DNA from: Methylobacterium pseudosasicola
GTDB lineage: Bacteria; Pseudomonadota; Alphaproteobacteria; Rhizobiales; Beijerinckiaceae
Direction: 5' to 3'
Assembly (NCBI RefSeq): GCF_900114535.1
Contig: NZ_FOTK01000006.1
Span: forward strand, 1-64,000
DNA: 64,000 nucleotides
In this document: positions 18,167-26,303 of the stretch, one piece after another
How the letters are laid out: each line of letters starts with the position of its first letter
How positions within the stretch are numbered: the first letter of the stretch is position 1
Made by a program: the position numbers and the translations under genes
Notes under the pieces: generated by a model
What the model saw: the letters and a program-made list of their open reading frames with translations, nothing else
The model's database searches: none
Told to the model about the DNA's origin: nothing

Positions 18167-18697
18167 TCAGGCATTCTCTCCGAAGGCCAGGACAGCGACC
18201 GCCTCCCAGGGGCCGCCGAGATAGCGCCACAGCCGGGTCGCGGGCGCCGTGAAGTGGAACGGCGCGAACCCGGCGGCCAGATCGGCGTGGAGCGCACGCG
18301 CCTTGTCGGGGGCGACCTTGTTCTGCACGGTCACGTGCGGGCGCCAGCCCTGGCGGTCCTGCGCGGTGAGGTGGGGCTCGAAGGTCTTGGCGAGCCGGGC
18401 CCGGAAATTCGACAGCGATTCGGATTCGAGCACGTAGGCCACGCCCCGCCCGGTGAAGCGCAGGCCGGTGACGGCGACCTCCGGGGCCAGCACCGTGCGG
18501 GCCAGGGTCGACACCGCCTCGATCACGCCGCGCTCCTTGTCCCCCGGCAAGTGGTGGAACAGGGTCGCGTGCGCCGGGATGAGGTTCAGGGCTTCGGGGA
18601 AATTCCGCCGCCGCTCACCGTCGAAACGCGCGAAGGTCGGCTCGTCGAAGGCGAGGGTCAGGATCAGGGGGGCCGCGTCATGCATGCGGGGCGACAT
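18167..18697 (-). CDS. 2H phosphoesterase (2'-5' RNA ligase-like)
   Basis: 176 residues. The two H-x-T/S motifs are HATLF (about residues 43-47) and HVTVQ (about 120-124), with PHVTVQNK matching the second half of the family. The 2H fold hydrolyses or ligates 2'-5' or cyclic phosphodiesters. It lies 15 bp downstream of the radical SAM gene and is probably co-transcribed with it, which could hint at nucleic acid repair, but the pairing is not a known functional unit. Confidence 0.85.
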   Translation of the reverse strand: MSPRMHDAAPLILTLAFDEPTFARFDGERRRNFPEALNLIPAHATLFHHLPGDKERGVIEAVSTLARTVLAPEVAVTGLRFTGRGVAYVLESESLSNFRARLAKTFEPHLTAQDRQGWRPHVTVQNKVAPDKARALHADLAAGFAPFHFTAPATRLWRYLGGPWEAVAVLAFGENA

Positions 18698-18712
18698 GGC
18701 GCCTGAACCCGC

Positions 18713-19837
18713 TCAGGTCCAGTACAGCACCCGCGCGGCCGGCAGGTCGCGGGTCAGGCGCTCGGTGAGATGGGCTCGCATCGCCTGCATCAGCGCCTTC
18801 GGGAAGACATGCTTCACCGTGCCGAACTTGGTGCGCTTCTCCACCCGGTCGGCCTCGTCGAGGGGCAGGTCCGAGCCCGGATACCAGCCGCGCAGGACCG
18901 CCTTCGAGATCGGCGTGAACCGGTGAGTGATCAGCTCGGCAGTCAGGTCGAGATCGGGGATGCCGGCCAACGCGTCGGCGGCGTCGCGAATCAGGCCGGC
19001 ATAGGCGTCCTCCCAGCCCTCCACCGGGATGATCGGCGCGATGGTCAGGCCGACGGGATAGCCGGCCCGGGCCATGGCGCCCATCGCGGCGAGCCGCGCG
19101 TCGAGCGGATCGGTGCCGCCCTCGTAGCGCGAAGCGGGGCGGGCATTGACCGAGAAGCGGATGCGCGTGCGCCGGTTGTGCGGCAGGTCGAGGAGCGGGG
19201 CCACGGCGGCAAATTTCGTGGTGAAGCGCAGCTGCACCGGCCCATCCCAGGCACCGAAATGCCGGATCGCCGCCGAGAGCGAGCCCGTGAGGTGCTCGAT
19301 CCCCAGCGGGTCGGTGTAGCAGGAGGCCTCGAAGGTCGTCCCCTCATGCGCCCGCTCGGCGGAGGCCGAGGTGACGGCGCCCTGGCCGGCATAGGCTGCG
19401 AGGTTGTCGAGGATCGCGTCGAGATTGGCGTAGGCGCGGGTGACCGGCGGCCCCTGGAGCGAGCCGGCGAGGTAGCAATACTGGCAATGGGCCGGGCAGC
19501 CCTCCGCCAGGTCGAACCGCCAGTCGGCCGAGGGCGGGATCGGCTGGAGCCGCAGCTTGGTCGGCGGCGCCACCGTGATCGCGAGGGTCGCTTTGGCCGA
19601 GGTATAGGCCCTGCGCGGATCGGGATCGCGCAGGCCGGTGAGGCGGTTGGAGGCGAGCCGTTCCACCGGCAGGCCCATCGCCTCGGCGCGCTCCGCCATG
19701 ACCCGGCCATGGGCGAAATCGAGCGCGGCCGGCGTCACCAGGACCCGGCGCGGGCGCCAGAGCCGGGCTGGACGGGCGCGGGACGCACCGGGGCTTTCGG
19801 CCGCCGAAGCAGGCATCAGGAGTGAGGTGGGCGACAT
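18713..19837 (-). CDS. Spore photoproduct lyase-family radical SAM protein
   Basis: 374 residues. The iron-sulfur cysteines are spaced C114-x3-C118-x2-C121 (CPAHCQYCY), the SAM-radical signature, with SADWRFDLAEGC before it and SPL-family blocks around it (SFEASCYTD-like, RIRFSVNA, GWEDAY). SplB repairs UV spore photoproduct in spore formers. This host is not expected to form spores, and such SPL-like proteins also occur in alphaproteobacteria with unproven roles. A repair role for UV or other DNA damage is an inference. Confidence 0.82.
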   Translation of the reverse strand: MSPTSLLMPASAAESPGASRARPARLWRPRRVLVTPAALDFAHGRVMAERAEAMGLPVERLASNRLTGLRDPDPRRAYTSAKATLAITVAPPTKLRLQPIPPSADWRFDLAEGCPAHCQYCYLAGSLQGPPVTRAYANLDAILDNLAAYAGQGAVTSASAERAHEGTTFEASCYTDPLGIEHLTGSLSAAIRHFGAWDGPVQLRFTTKFAAVAPLLDLPHNRRTRIRFSVNARPASRYEGGTDPLDARLAAMGAMARAGYPVGLTIAPIIPVEGWEDAYAGLIRDAADALAGIPDLDLTAELITHRFTPISKAVLRGWYPGSDLPLDEADRVEKRTKFGTVKHVFPKALMQAMRAHLTERLTRDLPAARVLYWT

Positions 19838-20007
19838 ACCTGTCGAACGCGCGCCTACTGCACCGGGTCCGGCTCAGGTGTCCCGGCGCGGTGCGGCCGA
19901 AGCGCTCGCCGCCGAGGGGGAAGCCGGTTCGGCGGGGGGCCCGTGTCGCCGAGCGGTCGGAGCCGTCCCGATTGCATGGCGGTTGGGAACGGCTCTAAAG
20001 CACGGCC

Positions 20008-20958
20008 ATGGCTTCAGGCAGGGAGAGCGTACATGTCGGCCGGGACGGATGGCTGTTCCTCATCGGCGGCAGCAACCGCGTCATGGATCGCTACCGGGGC
20101 GGCCTGCGGCACTGGCTGCTGCTGCGCGGCTGGGCGCGACTGATCGAAGCCCGGTCCCGGCGCGCGGAAAGCCTCGGGATCCGCTGCCTGCACGTGATCG
20201 TGCCTGAGAAGCTGTCGGTCTACGACGACAAGGTCGAGGGGTTGCGCTACGCCCCGGCCAAGGCCTCGACCCGGCGCTTGGCCCGGCGCCTCGCCCGGCA
20301 CCCGGCCTACCTCGATCTCCTGGCTCCGCTCCGGGCGGGCCGCGACGGCCCGGTGCCGCTGTACCTGCGCACCGATACGCACTGGACCATCCAGGGTTGC
20401 CTGCTGGCCTATCGCGAGATCATGCGCGCCCTCGGGGCGATCCCGCCGGCCGATATCGGGGCGCGGCCGCACATCGTCTCGGACGCGGTTATGGATCTCG
20501 GCGAGAAGCTGCGCGAGCCTCCCCGGGAGCGGCTGGACCGGCTCATGCTGCAGCGCGACGCGAAGCGGGTCGAGGTCGGCCCGATGCTCGCCGCCTACGA
20601 GGCGGAAGGACGGGACCGGGAGGCGCATGTCGGCGCCCACGTCGTCTACCGGAACGAGACGGAGGGCGCCGATCCGCGCCGCCTCGTCCTATTCGGCGAT
20701 TCCTGCGCGCATTTCGACCCGTTCCTGCTGACCGGGCTGCTGGCCGAGAGTTTTCGCGAAGTCCACTTCGTCTGGTCGGCAAGCCTGGATTGGCCCTACA
20801 TCGAGCGCGTGCGCCCCGACATCCTGCTCTTCGAGTTGGCCGAGCGCTTCCTCGCCCGGCTCCCGAAGGACGATTTCGACGTGACGGTCTCGGGCCAGCG
20901 CGGGACCGGCGGACGCGTGGCACAGATGAGGGCGGCGAAGGTCGCTGCCGCTCAGTAG
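20008..20958 (+). CDS. AlgX/AlgJ-like SGNH acetyl-hydrolase domain protein
   Basis: 316 residues. It has GRDGWLFLIGGSN near the start, YLRTDTHWTIQG near residues 120-131 (the DxH dyad of AlgJ/AlgX) and LFGDSCAHFDPF near 229-240 with the catalytic serine. Known relatives acetylate alginate or other polysaccharides together with an MBOAT protein. No signal peptide is evident and no MBOAT gene is near, so the substrate and location are open. The C-terminal stop overlaps that of the small leftward gene. Confidence 0.75.
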   Translation: MASGRESVHVGRDGWLFLIGGSNRVMDRYRGGLRHWLLLRGWARLIEARSRRAESLGIRCLHVIVPEKLSVYDDKVEGLRYAPAKASTRRLARRLARHPAYLDLLAPLRAGRDGPVPLYLRTDTHWTIQGCLLAYREIMRALGAIPPADIGARPHIVSDAVMDLGEKLREPPRERLDRLMLQRDAKRVEVGPMLAAYEAEGRDREAHVGAHVVYRNETEGADPRRLVLFGDSCAHFDPFLLTGLLAESFREVHFVWSASLDWPYIERVRPDILLFELAERFLARLPKDDFDVTVSGQRGTGGRVAQMRAAKVAAAQ

Positions 20959-21176
20959 ATCGCCGTATCCAGGTAGGCGTAGTCGGTGATGCTCGCCGCC
21001 TGGTACTTGGCGAAGGATTCCGGCGCGCAGGCGATGCCGATCATCAGGATAAGCAGCGTCGCCACGCAGGCCAGCGTCGCCGTGACGAGGTCCGCGTGCC
21101 GCCGGAGGGTGTGGATGATCAGGCACCCCAGGGTGAACAGGGCCGCCTCTGCGACGGGCACCAGCGCGAACGACAT
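20952..21176 (-). CDS. Small membrane protein, unknown
   Basis: 74 residues with two predicted membrane helices (about 5-23 and 31-50), and a tail containing ASITDYAYLD. A good ribosome site, GGAG, lies 7 bp before the ATG. It converges on the AlgX-like gene, with the ends overlapping by a few bases. I do not recognise the family. Confidence 0.55.
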   Translation of the reverse strand: MSFALVPVAEAALFTLGCLIIHTLRRHADLVTATLACVATLLILMIGIACAPESFAKYQAASITDYAYLDTAIY

Positions 21177-21260
21177 CTCTCAGCTCCATCCAGTCTCCCG
21201 CCGGGCCGGGGTCGCTGCGGACGCGCAGCGGCAGGCGGGTGTCGTGTAAATGGCCGATTA

Positions 21261-21275
21261 TGCTGCACTGCAACA
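21261..21275. promoter_or_regulatory. PhaR-like palindrome, copy 1
   Basis: TGCTGCACTGCAACA contains CTGC-N3-GCAA, one base from the CTGC-N3-GCAG sites bound by the polyhydroxyalkanoate regulator PhaR of Paracoccus. A near-identical 15-mer lies at 30129-30143. It is between the small membrane gene and the glutathione transferase gene and could serve either. Confidence 0.4.
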
Positions 21276-21414
21276 GAAGCGCGGGCGCAGGCCTGCGTTG
21301 CACGCGGCTCTTAAGCGAATCGCAACCGGGACGGGTCGTCCGGCGCATGACCCTTTCCGCGCGGCGCGCGGCGCCCATCTCGCCTCGATCGCATCTCGAA
21401 ACGGGACATCACCC

Positions 21415-22389
21415 ATGGGCCTCCTCGTCGACGGCGTCTGGCGCGACCAGTGGTACGACACCGCCTCCACCGGCGGCCGGTTCGAGCGGAAGGCCTCATC
21501 CTTCCGCAACTGGGTGACCGCGGACGGCGCGCCCGGCCCCTCGGGGGAGGGCGGCTTCAAGGCCGAGCCGGGGCGCTATCACCTCTACGTCTCGCTCGCC
21601 TGCCCCTGGGCCCACCGCACCCTGATCGGGCGCGCCCTCAAGGGGCTGGAGGAGGCGATCACCGTCTCCGTGGTCGATCCGCATATGGGCGGGGAGGGCT
21701 GGGTGTTCGGCGACACGCCGGGGGCGACGCCGGACCCGATCCATCACGCGACCCGCCTCTACGAGGTCTACCGGGCAGCCGACCCGACCTATACCGGGCG
21801 GGTTACGGTGCCTGTGCTTTGGGATCGGCAGCGCGGCACGATCGTGTCGAACGAATCCGCGGAGATCCTACGGATGCTGAACGGCGCCTTCGGGGGGTCC
21901 GGGCCGGACCTGTACCCGGAGGACCTGCGTGCCACGATCGATTCGATCAACGCGCGGGTCTACGACCGGGTGAACAACGGCGTCTACAAGGCCGGCTTCG
22001 CCACCGCGCAGGACGCCTACGCGGCCGCATTCGAGGCCCTGTTCGCCGAACTCGACGCCTTGGAAGATCGCCTCGACCGGAGCCGCTACCTCTGCGGCGA
22101 CAGGCTGACCGAGGCCGATATCCGGCTGTTCACCACGCTGGTGCGGTTCGATGCGGTCTATGTCGGGCACTTCAAGTGCAACCGCCGCCGGATCGCCGAT
22201 TATCCGAACCTGTCGAACTACCTGCGCGACCTCTACGCGCTCCACGGCGTGGCCCCGACCGTGAATCTCACCCACATCAAGCGCCACTATTACGAGAGCC
22301 ACCCGACCATCAATCCGACCGGGATCGTGCCCCTGGGGCCGGATCTGGACTTCTCCGCGCCCAACGACCGGGCCCTGCGCTTCGGCTAG
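21415..22389 (+). CDS. Glutathionyl-hydroquinone reductase (Xi-class GST)
   Basis: 324 residues. The catalytic motif CPWAHRT has Cys63, as in the Xi-class enzymes (YqjG, PcpF). Further family blocks are IVSNESAEILRMLN, YPEDLRATID and ADIRLFTTLVRFD, ending near NPTGIVPLGP. These enzymes reduce glutathionyl-hydroquinones in the cytoplasm. The ATG at 21415 begins the conserved MGLLVDGVW; the frame upstream is not conserved-looking. Confidence 0.93.
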   Translation: MGLLVDGVWRDQWYDTASTGGRFERKASSFRNWVTADGAPGPSGEGGFKAEPGRYHLYVSLACPWAHRTLIGRALKGLEEAITVSVVDPHMGGEGWVFGDTPGATPDPIHHATRLYEVYRAADPTYTGRVTVPVLWDRQRGTIVSNESAEILRMLNGAFGGSGPDLYPEDLRATIDSINARVYDRVNNGVYKAGFATAQDAYAAAFEALFAELDALEDRLDRSRYLCGDRLTEADIRLFTTLVRFDAVYVGHFKCNRRRIADYPNLSNYLRDLYALHGVAPTVNLTHIKRHYYESHPTINPTGIVPLGPDLDFSAPNDRALRFG

Positions 22390-22482
22390 GGTGCCGGATG
22401 GATCGGACCGATCGGCGCGCCTCCCTCGACAGGCGGCGCCGCACGCCTAGTTCGACGGCAAACGGAGGAGACCCGGCCCGCC

Positions 22483-22950
22483 ATGACCACACGCCTGCGC
22501 CTTGCGCTGCTCTGCGCCCTTCTCAGCCTGCCGAGCGCGGCGCAGGCCCAGGCGGCGCTCAAGCTAGAGGGGGCCTGCGAGAAGCTGGTCGTCGACGGAC
22601 GCGATCTCAGCGCGTCCTGCAGCAACGTGCTGGTCAACGCGGTGAGCAGGAACCGCACGAGCTTCGATTTCTCCGCGGCTGACGGACAGGCGCTGAGCTT
22701 CAGCGGCAACGGCGCCCAGCAGGAGGCCACCGAGGAGACCGACCCGCTGCAGCCGATCAACCTGGTGATGGTCGGCAAGGACGGCGCGCCGACGCTGGCA
22801 ATCGGCGCCTGCCGGTTCTCCACGCCGGAGCCCGGCCGCACCGCGATCACCTGCGAGGCGAGCACCGCGGACGGCCACGCTTATGCGGGGACCTTCGTGA
22901 CCGCCGCCAAAGCCGCGGAGAAGGCGCCCCCCGCGGCGCCGGCCCGCTGA
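22483..22950 (+). CDS. Secreted protein, unknown
   Basis: 155 residues with a clear signal peptide (RLRLALLCALLSLPSAAQAQA, cut near residue 23-25) and four cysteines (around residues 32, 46, 109 and 126) that could form two disulfides. The rest is beta-rich with a charged C-terminal tail. No known domain is recognised. It probably acts in the periplasm. Confidence 0.7.
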   Translation: MTTRLRLALLCALLSLPSAAQAQAALKLEGACEKLVVDGRDLSASCSNVLVNAVSRNRTSFDFSAADGQALSFSGNGAQQEATEETDPLQPINLVMVGKDGAPTLAIGACRFSTPEPGRTAITCEASTADGHAYAGTFVTAAKAAEKAPPAAPAR

Positions 22951-23022
22951 GTTTGGGCTGGTCAGAGCGCCTCCGAAGCCCCATCTAAGGCGCTCCACGA
23001 AAAAAGTTCCGAAGCCAGGCCA

Positions 23023-23937
23023 ATGCTGAATGACACCTTCGCCGGCGGCGCTGCCCCGGCCGGCGATACCGATGCCCTGATCAAGGACACGACCACTGCG
23101 GGCTTCCGGCAGGATGTCATCGCCGAGTCGATGCATCGGCCGGTCCTGGTCGATTTCTGGGCGCCCTGGTGCGGCCCCTGCAAGCAGCTCACGCCGGTCC
23201 TGGAAAAGGTGGTCAAGGCGGCCAAGGGCGCGGTCGCCCTGGTCAAGATGAACATCGACGACCATCCCTCGATCGCCGGCCAGCTCGGCATCCAGTCGAT
23301 CCCGGCGGTGATCGTCTTCCAGAAGGGCCAGCCCGTCGACGGCTTCATGGGCGCGGTGCCCGAGAGCCAGATCAAGGAGCTGATCGCCCGAGTCGCCGGC
23401 CCGGCCCAGGATCCGGTCGAGGCGGCCTTGGCCGACGCCGCCGCCCTGATCGAGGAGGGCGACCTTGCCGGCGCCTCCGAGATCTATGCCGCGGTGCTGG
23501 AGCAGCAGCCCGACAACGTGACGGCGCTCGCCGGCCTCGCCAAGATGCAGCTCGACGCGGGCGAGATCGAGAACGCCAAGCGCGTGCTGGCCATGGTCCC
23601 GGAGGCGAAGGCCGCCGACCCGGCGCTCACCGGCATCCGCGCCGCCCTCGAACTCGCCGAGCAGGCCGCCTCGCTCGGCGATCTCGCGGGTCTGCAGCGG
23701 GAGGTCGAGGCCAATCCGGACGCGCACCAGGCGCGGTTCGACCTCGCCCTGGGGCTCGCCGCCGCGGGCGAGCGCGGTCAGGCGGTCGATCACCTGATCG
23801 AGCTGCGCAAGCGCGACAAGGACTGGAACGAGGACGCGGCCCGCAAGCAGCTCCTGCAGTTCTTCGAAGCCTGGGGCGTGATGGATCCCGACACGATCCG
23901 CGGACGGCGCAAGCTCTCGGCGCTCCTGTTCTCATGA
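23023..23937 (+). CDS. Thioredoxin-TPR protein (CnoX/YbbN-like)
   Basis: 304 residues. A thioredoxin fold at the N-terminus has WCGPCK (Cys50, Cys53), so it keeps a CXXC pair, followed by SIPAVIVFQKGQPVDGF. Residues about 140-300 are a tetratricopeptide-like domain ending in ALLFS. The layout is that of CnoX/YbbN, a holdase that hands clients to GroEL and protects cysteines. It heads a run trx - Lon-N - Trm112 on the same strand, so they are probably one protein-quality-control transcript. Confidence 0.9.
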   Translation: MLNDTFAGGAAPAGDTDALIKDTTTAGFRQDVIAESMHRPVLVDFWAPWCGPCKQLTPVLEKVVKAAKGAVALVKMNIDDHPSIAGQLGIQSIPAVIVFQKGQPVDGFMGAVPESQIKELIARVAGPAQDPVEAALADAAALIEEGDLAGASEIYAAVLEQQPDNVTALAGLAKMQLDAGEIENAKRVLAMVPEAKAADPALTGIRAALELAEQAASLGDLAGLQREVEANPDAHQARFDLALGLAAAGERGQAVDHLIELRKRDKDWNEDAARKQLLQFFEAWGVMDPDTIRGRRKLSALLFS

Positions 23938-23998
23938 CGCTTCGGCTCGCACCGGGGCGGATTATCCGGCCCGGCTTCGGGCCCATCGGGGAGGCGCC

Positions 23999-24664
23999 AT
24001 GAGCACCCATGCGAGCTACAAAGGCCCGGCGGATTGCCCCGCCGTTATCCCGGTGTTTCCGCTGCCCGGTGCGCTGCTGCTTCCGCGCGGCCAGATGCCC
24101 CTCAACATCTTCGAGCCGCGCTATCTGTCGATGATCGACGACGCGATGCGCACGGACCGGATCATCGGCATGATCCAGCCCGATCCCGAAGGATCGGGCG
24201 CGGCCAACCCGAAGCTTTTTCGCGTCGGCTGCGCCGGGCGGATCACGCAATATGCCGAGACCGGCGACGGCCGCTACCTCGTCTCGCTGACCGGGATCAG
24301 CCGGTTTCGGGTCGAGAGCGAGTTGGCCTCCACCAGCACCTACCGCCGCTGCCACGTCTCCTATGACGACTTCGCGGTGGACTTCGAGCCCCGGGCGGGC
24401 GAGGAACAGGTCGACCGCGATGGCGTGCTCAAGGCGCTGCGCGACTTTGTGGACTCGAACGACTTGAAGGTGGATTGGGCCGGGATCGACGAGGCGCCCG
24501 ACGAGGCGCTGGTCAACGCCCTCTGCATGATGAGCCCGTTCGGCGTGCGCGAGAAGCAGGCGATGCTGGAGGCCCCGGACCTCAAGACCCGGGCGGAGAT
24601 CCTGATCGCGGTCACGCAGATGGAACTGGTTCGCGGCTCCGGGCCCGAGCCGACGATGCAATAG
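23999..24664 (+). CDS. Lon N-terminal (LON substrate-binding) domain protein
   Basis: 221 residues. It matches the Lon N-terminal domain: [20 protein letters not shown] then FEPRYLSMI near residues 14-46. There is no ATPase or protease part, so this is a stand-alone substrate-binding protein, common in alphaproteobacteria. The gene order thioredoxin-LON-Trm112 is kept in several Hyphomicrobiales. The exact role is unknown. Confidence 0.9.
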   Translation: MSTHASYKGPADCPAVIPVFPLPGALLLPRGQMPLNIFEPRYLSMIDDAMRTDRIIGMIQPDPEGSGAANPKLFRVGCAGRITQYAETGDGRYLVSLTGISRFRVESELASTSTYRRCHVSYDDFAVDFEPRAGEEQVDRDGVLKALRDFVDSNDLKVDWAGIDEAPDEALVNALCMMSPFGVREKQAMLEAPDLKTRAEILIAVTQMELVRGSGPEPTMQ

Positions 24665-24678
24665 GCTGCACGATTGTC

Positions 24679-24885
24679 ATGACCAACGACCTCACCAACC
24701 CCGTCGAGGCGACGCGCGTGGACCCGAAGCTCTTGGAGATCCTGGTCTGCCCGCTGACCAAGGGCACGCTGGACTACGATTCCGCCCGCCAGGAGCTGAT
24801 CAGCCGCTCCGCCAAGCTCGCCTACCCGATCCGCGACGGCATCCCGATCATGCTGCCGGAAGAGGCGCGCCCGCTCACGGATTGA
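24679..24885 (+). CDS. Trm112-family (YcaR-like) protein
   Basis: 68 residues. It has [15 protein letters not shown] (about 15-29) and [18 protein letters not shown] (about 48-65), the core of the Trm112/YcaR/UPF0434 family. In eukaryotes and archaea Trm112 activates methyltransferases; the bacterial role is unclear. Usual zinc cysteines are partly missing (only one here), as in many bacterial versions. Confidence 0.9.
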   Translation: MTNDLTNPVEATRVDPKLLEILVCPLTKGTLDYDSARQELISRSAKLAYPIRDGIPIMLPEEARPLTD

Positions 24886-25467
24886 GTGAGTCAGGGGGTC
24901 GCGAGAGGTTGAACGGCGGCCTCGAAAGCCTGCCGTGAGAGCACCCGGCTTCACGCGACAGTTCCCGCATCGTCCGTAGACCGCCGACACAAAACCCGCT
25001 CCAACCATGGCGCGCGTTTCCCTCCCCCCTCTGCGGGGGAGGGTGGGCCGGCCGTCAGGCCGGGTCGGGAGAGGGGAACCCGGCGTCCGAAAGAGGCAGA
25101 GCAGATGTGCGGGCCGGAGCCACATTCTGCATCGTCGCTCTCCTCTCCCGACCCCCTTTCGTGGGCCACCCTCCCCCGCAGAGGGGGAGGAAGACGCGCA
25201 TGGGTCCGGCCGCCGTGCTCATCCATCGACCGTCCAAATACGATCTTCGAGCGAACGCCGGCCCGATTCGCCAATACCGCCAAGCAATCCCAAAACGCAG
25301 CGTGGCTATTCCCGTCCCAGCCGCGCGCGGATCATGATCTCATCTCACAAACCGCGCGGTCATACTCTCGCCGCTTCTCGCATTCAGCATAGAGTCATCC
25401 TCCATCGACGAGTGTGACCCGGCGCGCCAGGACGGGCGGCGCGTGCTTTGCTGAAAGAGACTCCTGC
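24886..25467. other. 582-bp gene-free region with a long inverted repeat
   Basis: No coding frame here looks real. The region is mostly the inverted repeat at 25017-25192 plus unremarkable flanks. The next gene's promoter should lie near its 3' end. Confidence 0.6.
25017..25192. repeat. Long inverted repeat (type C element)
   Basis: The left arm (25017-25076) begins TTCCCTCCCCCCTCTGCGGG and includes CCGGCCGTCAGGCCGG; the right arm (25138-25192) is its near reverse complement and ends CTCCCCCGCAGAGGGGGAGG. Arms are about 55-60 bp around a 60-bp centre. The layout resembles miniature inverted-repeat elements in high-GC alphaproteobacteria. Read as RNA it would form a long hairpin. Confidence 0.75.
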
Positions 25468-25857
25468 ATGATCAAGCTGGTCGCCGCTGCGGCTCTCGCC
25501 GCCGGCCTGTCCTCCGCCGTGTCGCTGCCGGCTTCGGCCGGGCCGGGCGCGAACAACGGGACGTGGTCGGTGGAGCTGGTGACGGAGAGCGGCCTGTGCA
25601 GCGCCCGCTATTCCTACGCCCTGGCGATCCGGGAGGGGCAGGTGCAGCTGGTCTCGGGCGGGGCGGGCGCTCGCGTCAGCGGCCATGTCGGCGCCGATGG
25701 CAGCGTCGGGCTCGCCGTCACCAATGGGACGGCGAGCGGCACCGGGACCGGCCGGCTCCAGGCCGGCAGCGGCTCGGGCACCTGGAAGGTCGCCTCCCTG
25801 TGCTCCGGCCGCTGGACCGCGCGGCGCCGGGATGACCGCACCGCGCAGGCTGATTGA
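25468..25857 (+). CDS. Secreted protein, unknown
   Basis: 129 residues: signal peptide MIKLVAAAALAAGLSSAVSL-type cut near residue 24, then a glycine-rich, beta-strand-like domain with repeated GTGTGRLQAGSGSGTWK and SGRWTARR. It has two cysteines (about 45 and 112) that may pair. A strongly repeated G-x-W pattern (NGTWSVEL, SGTWKVAS, SGRWTA) is seen in other small secreted alphaproteobacterial proteins; function unknown. Confidence 0.65.
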   Translation: MIKLVAAAALAAGLSSAVSLPASAGPGANNGTWSVELVTESGLCSARYSYALAIREGQVQLVSGGAGARVSGHVGADGSVGLAVTNGTASGTGTGRLQAGSGSGTWKVASLCSGRWTARRRDDRTAQAD

Positions 25858-25863
25858 TCGTCT

Positions 25864-26226
25864 TCAGGCGGCGCCGGCGAGCCAGGTGCGGGCCTCGGCC
25901 AGACGGGCGCGCTCGAACACCTTGATCTGGGTCGGCGAGACGAAGTTGAAGGTCTCGGCCAGGGCCTTCAGCCAGGGGGCATCGGTCACCAGGGCAACGT
26001 GGCTGACGCTCTTCATCATCGAGATGCCGAAGCGCGGGTCCTTGAAGAAAGCCGCCGGCTCCATGCCCTCGAAGGCGCGGATATCCTCGAGCAGCTTGAG
26101 CTTGCCGCCCTTGTCGAGGTCCGCCTTCATGGCGGTCATGGCGGCGTTCATCTCCTCGTCGGAGATCTTGCCGTCGACCACGATCTCGGCGACGTTCGAA
26201 TCCGGCGTCTTGGTATAGGTCAGCAC
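25864..26226 (-). CDS. STAS/SpoIIAA-like protein
   Basis: 120 residues from a GTG preceded by an ideal GGAGGAG 6 bp away; an ATG 24 bases further upstream (26250) lacks such a site. The sequence EIVVDGKISDEEMNAAMTAM and KLLEDIRAFEGMEPAAFF matches the SpoIIAA-like family (PF11964 type) that shares the STAS/CRAL-TRIO fold. No phospho-serine motif of anti-sigma antagonists is evident. Role unknown; possibly lipid or anti-sigma factor binding. Confidence 0.75.
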   Translation of the reverse strand: MLTYTKTPDSNVAEIVVDGKISDEEMNAAMTAMKADLDKGGKLKLLEDIRAFEGMEPAAFFKDPRFGISMMKSVSHVALVTDAPWLKALAETFNFVSPTQIKVFERARLAEARTWLAGAA

Positions 26227-26303
26227 TGATCGCTCCTCCGGGAACCGCACGCGTTCCGCCGCCGGTAGCCGGCTTCGGATCCGCTGCCCGTGCCCGCAGT
26301 GTC

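Noticed and set aside
25017..25192. CRISPR array
   Set aside because: The repeats are two complementary arms, not spaced direct repeats; no array or cas gene is in the window.
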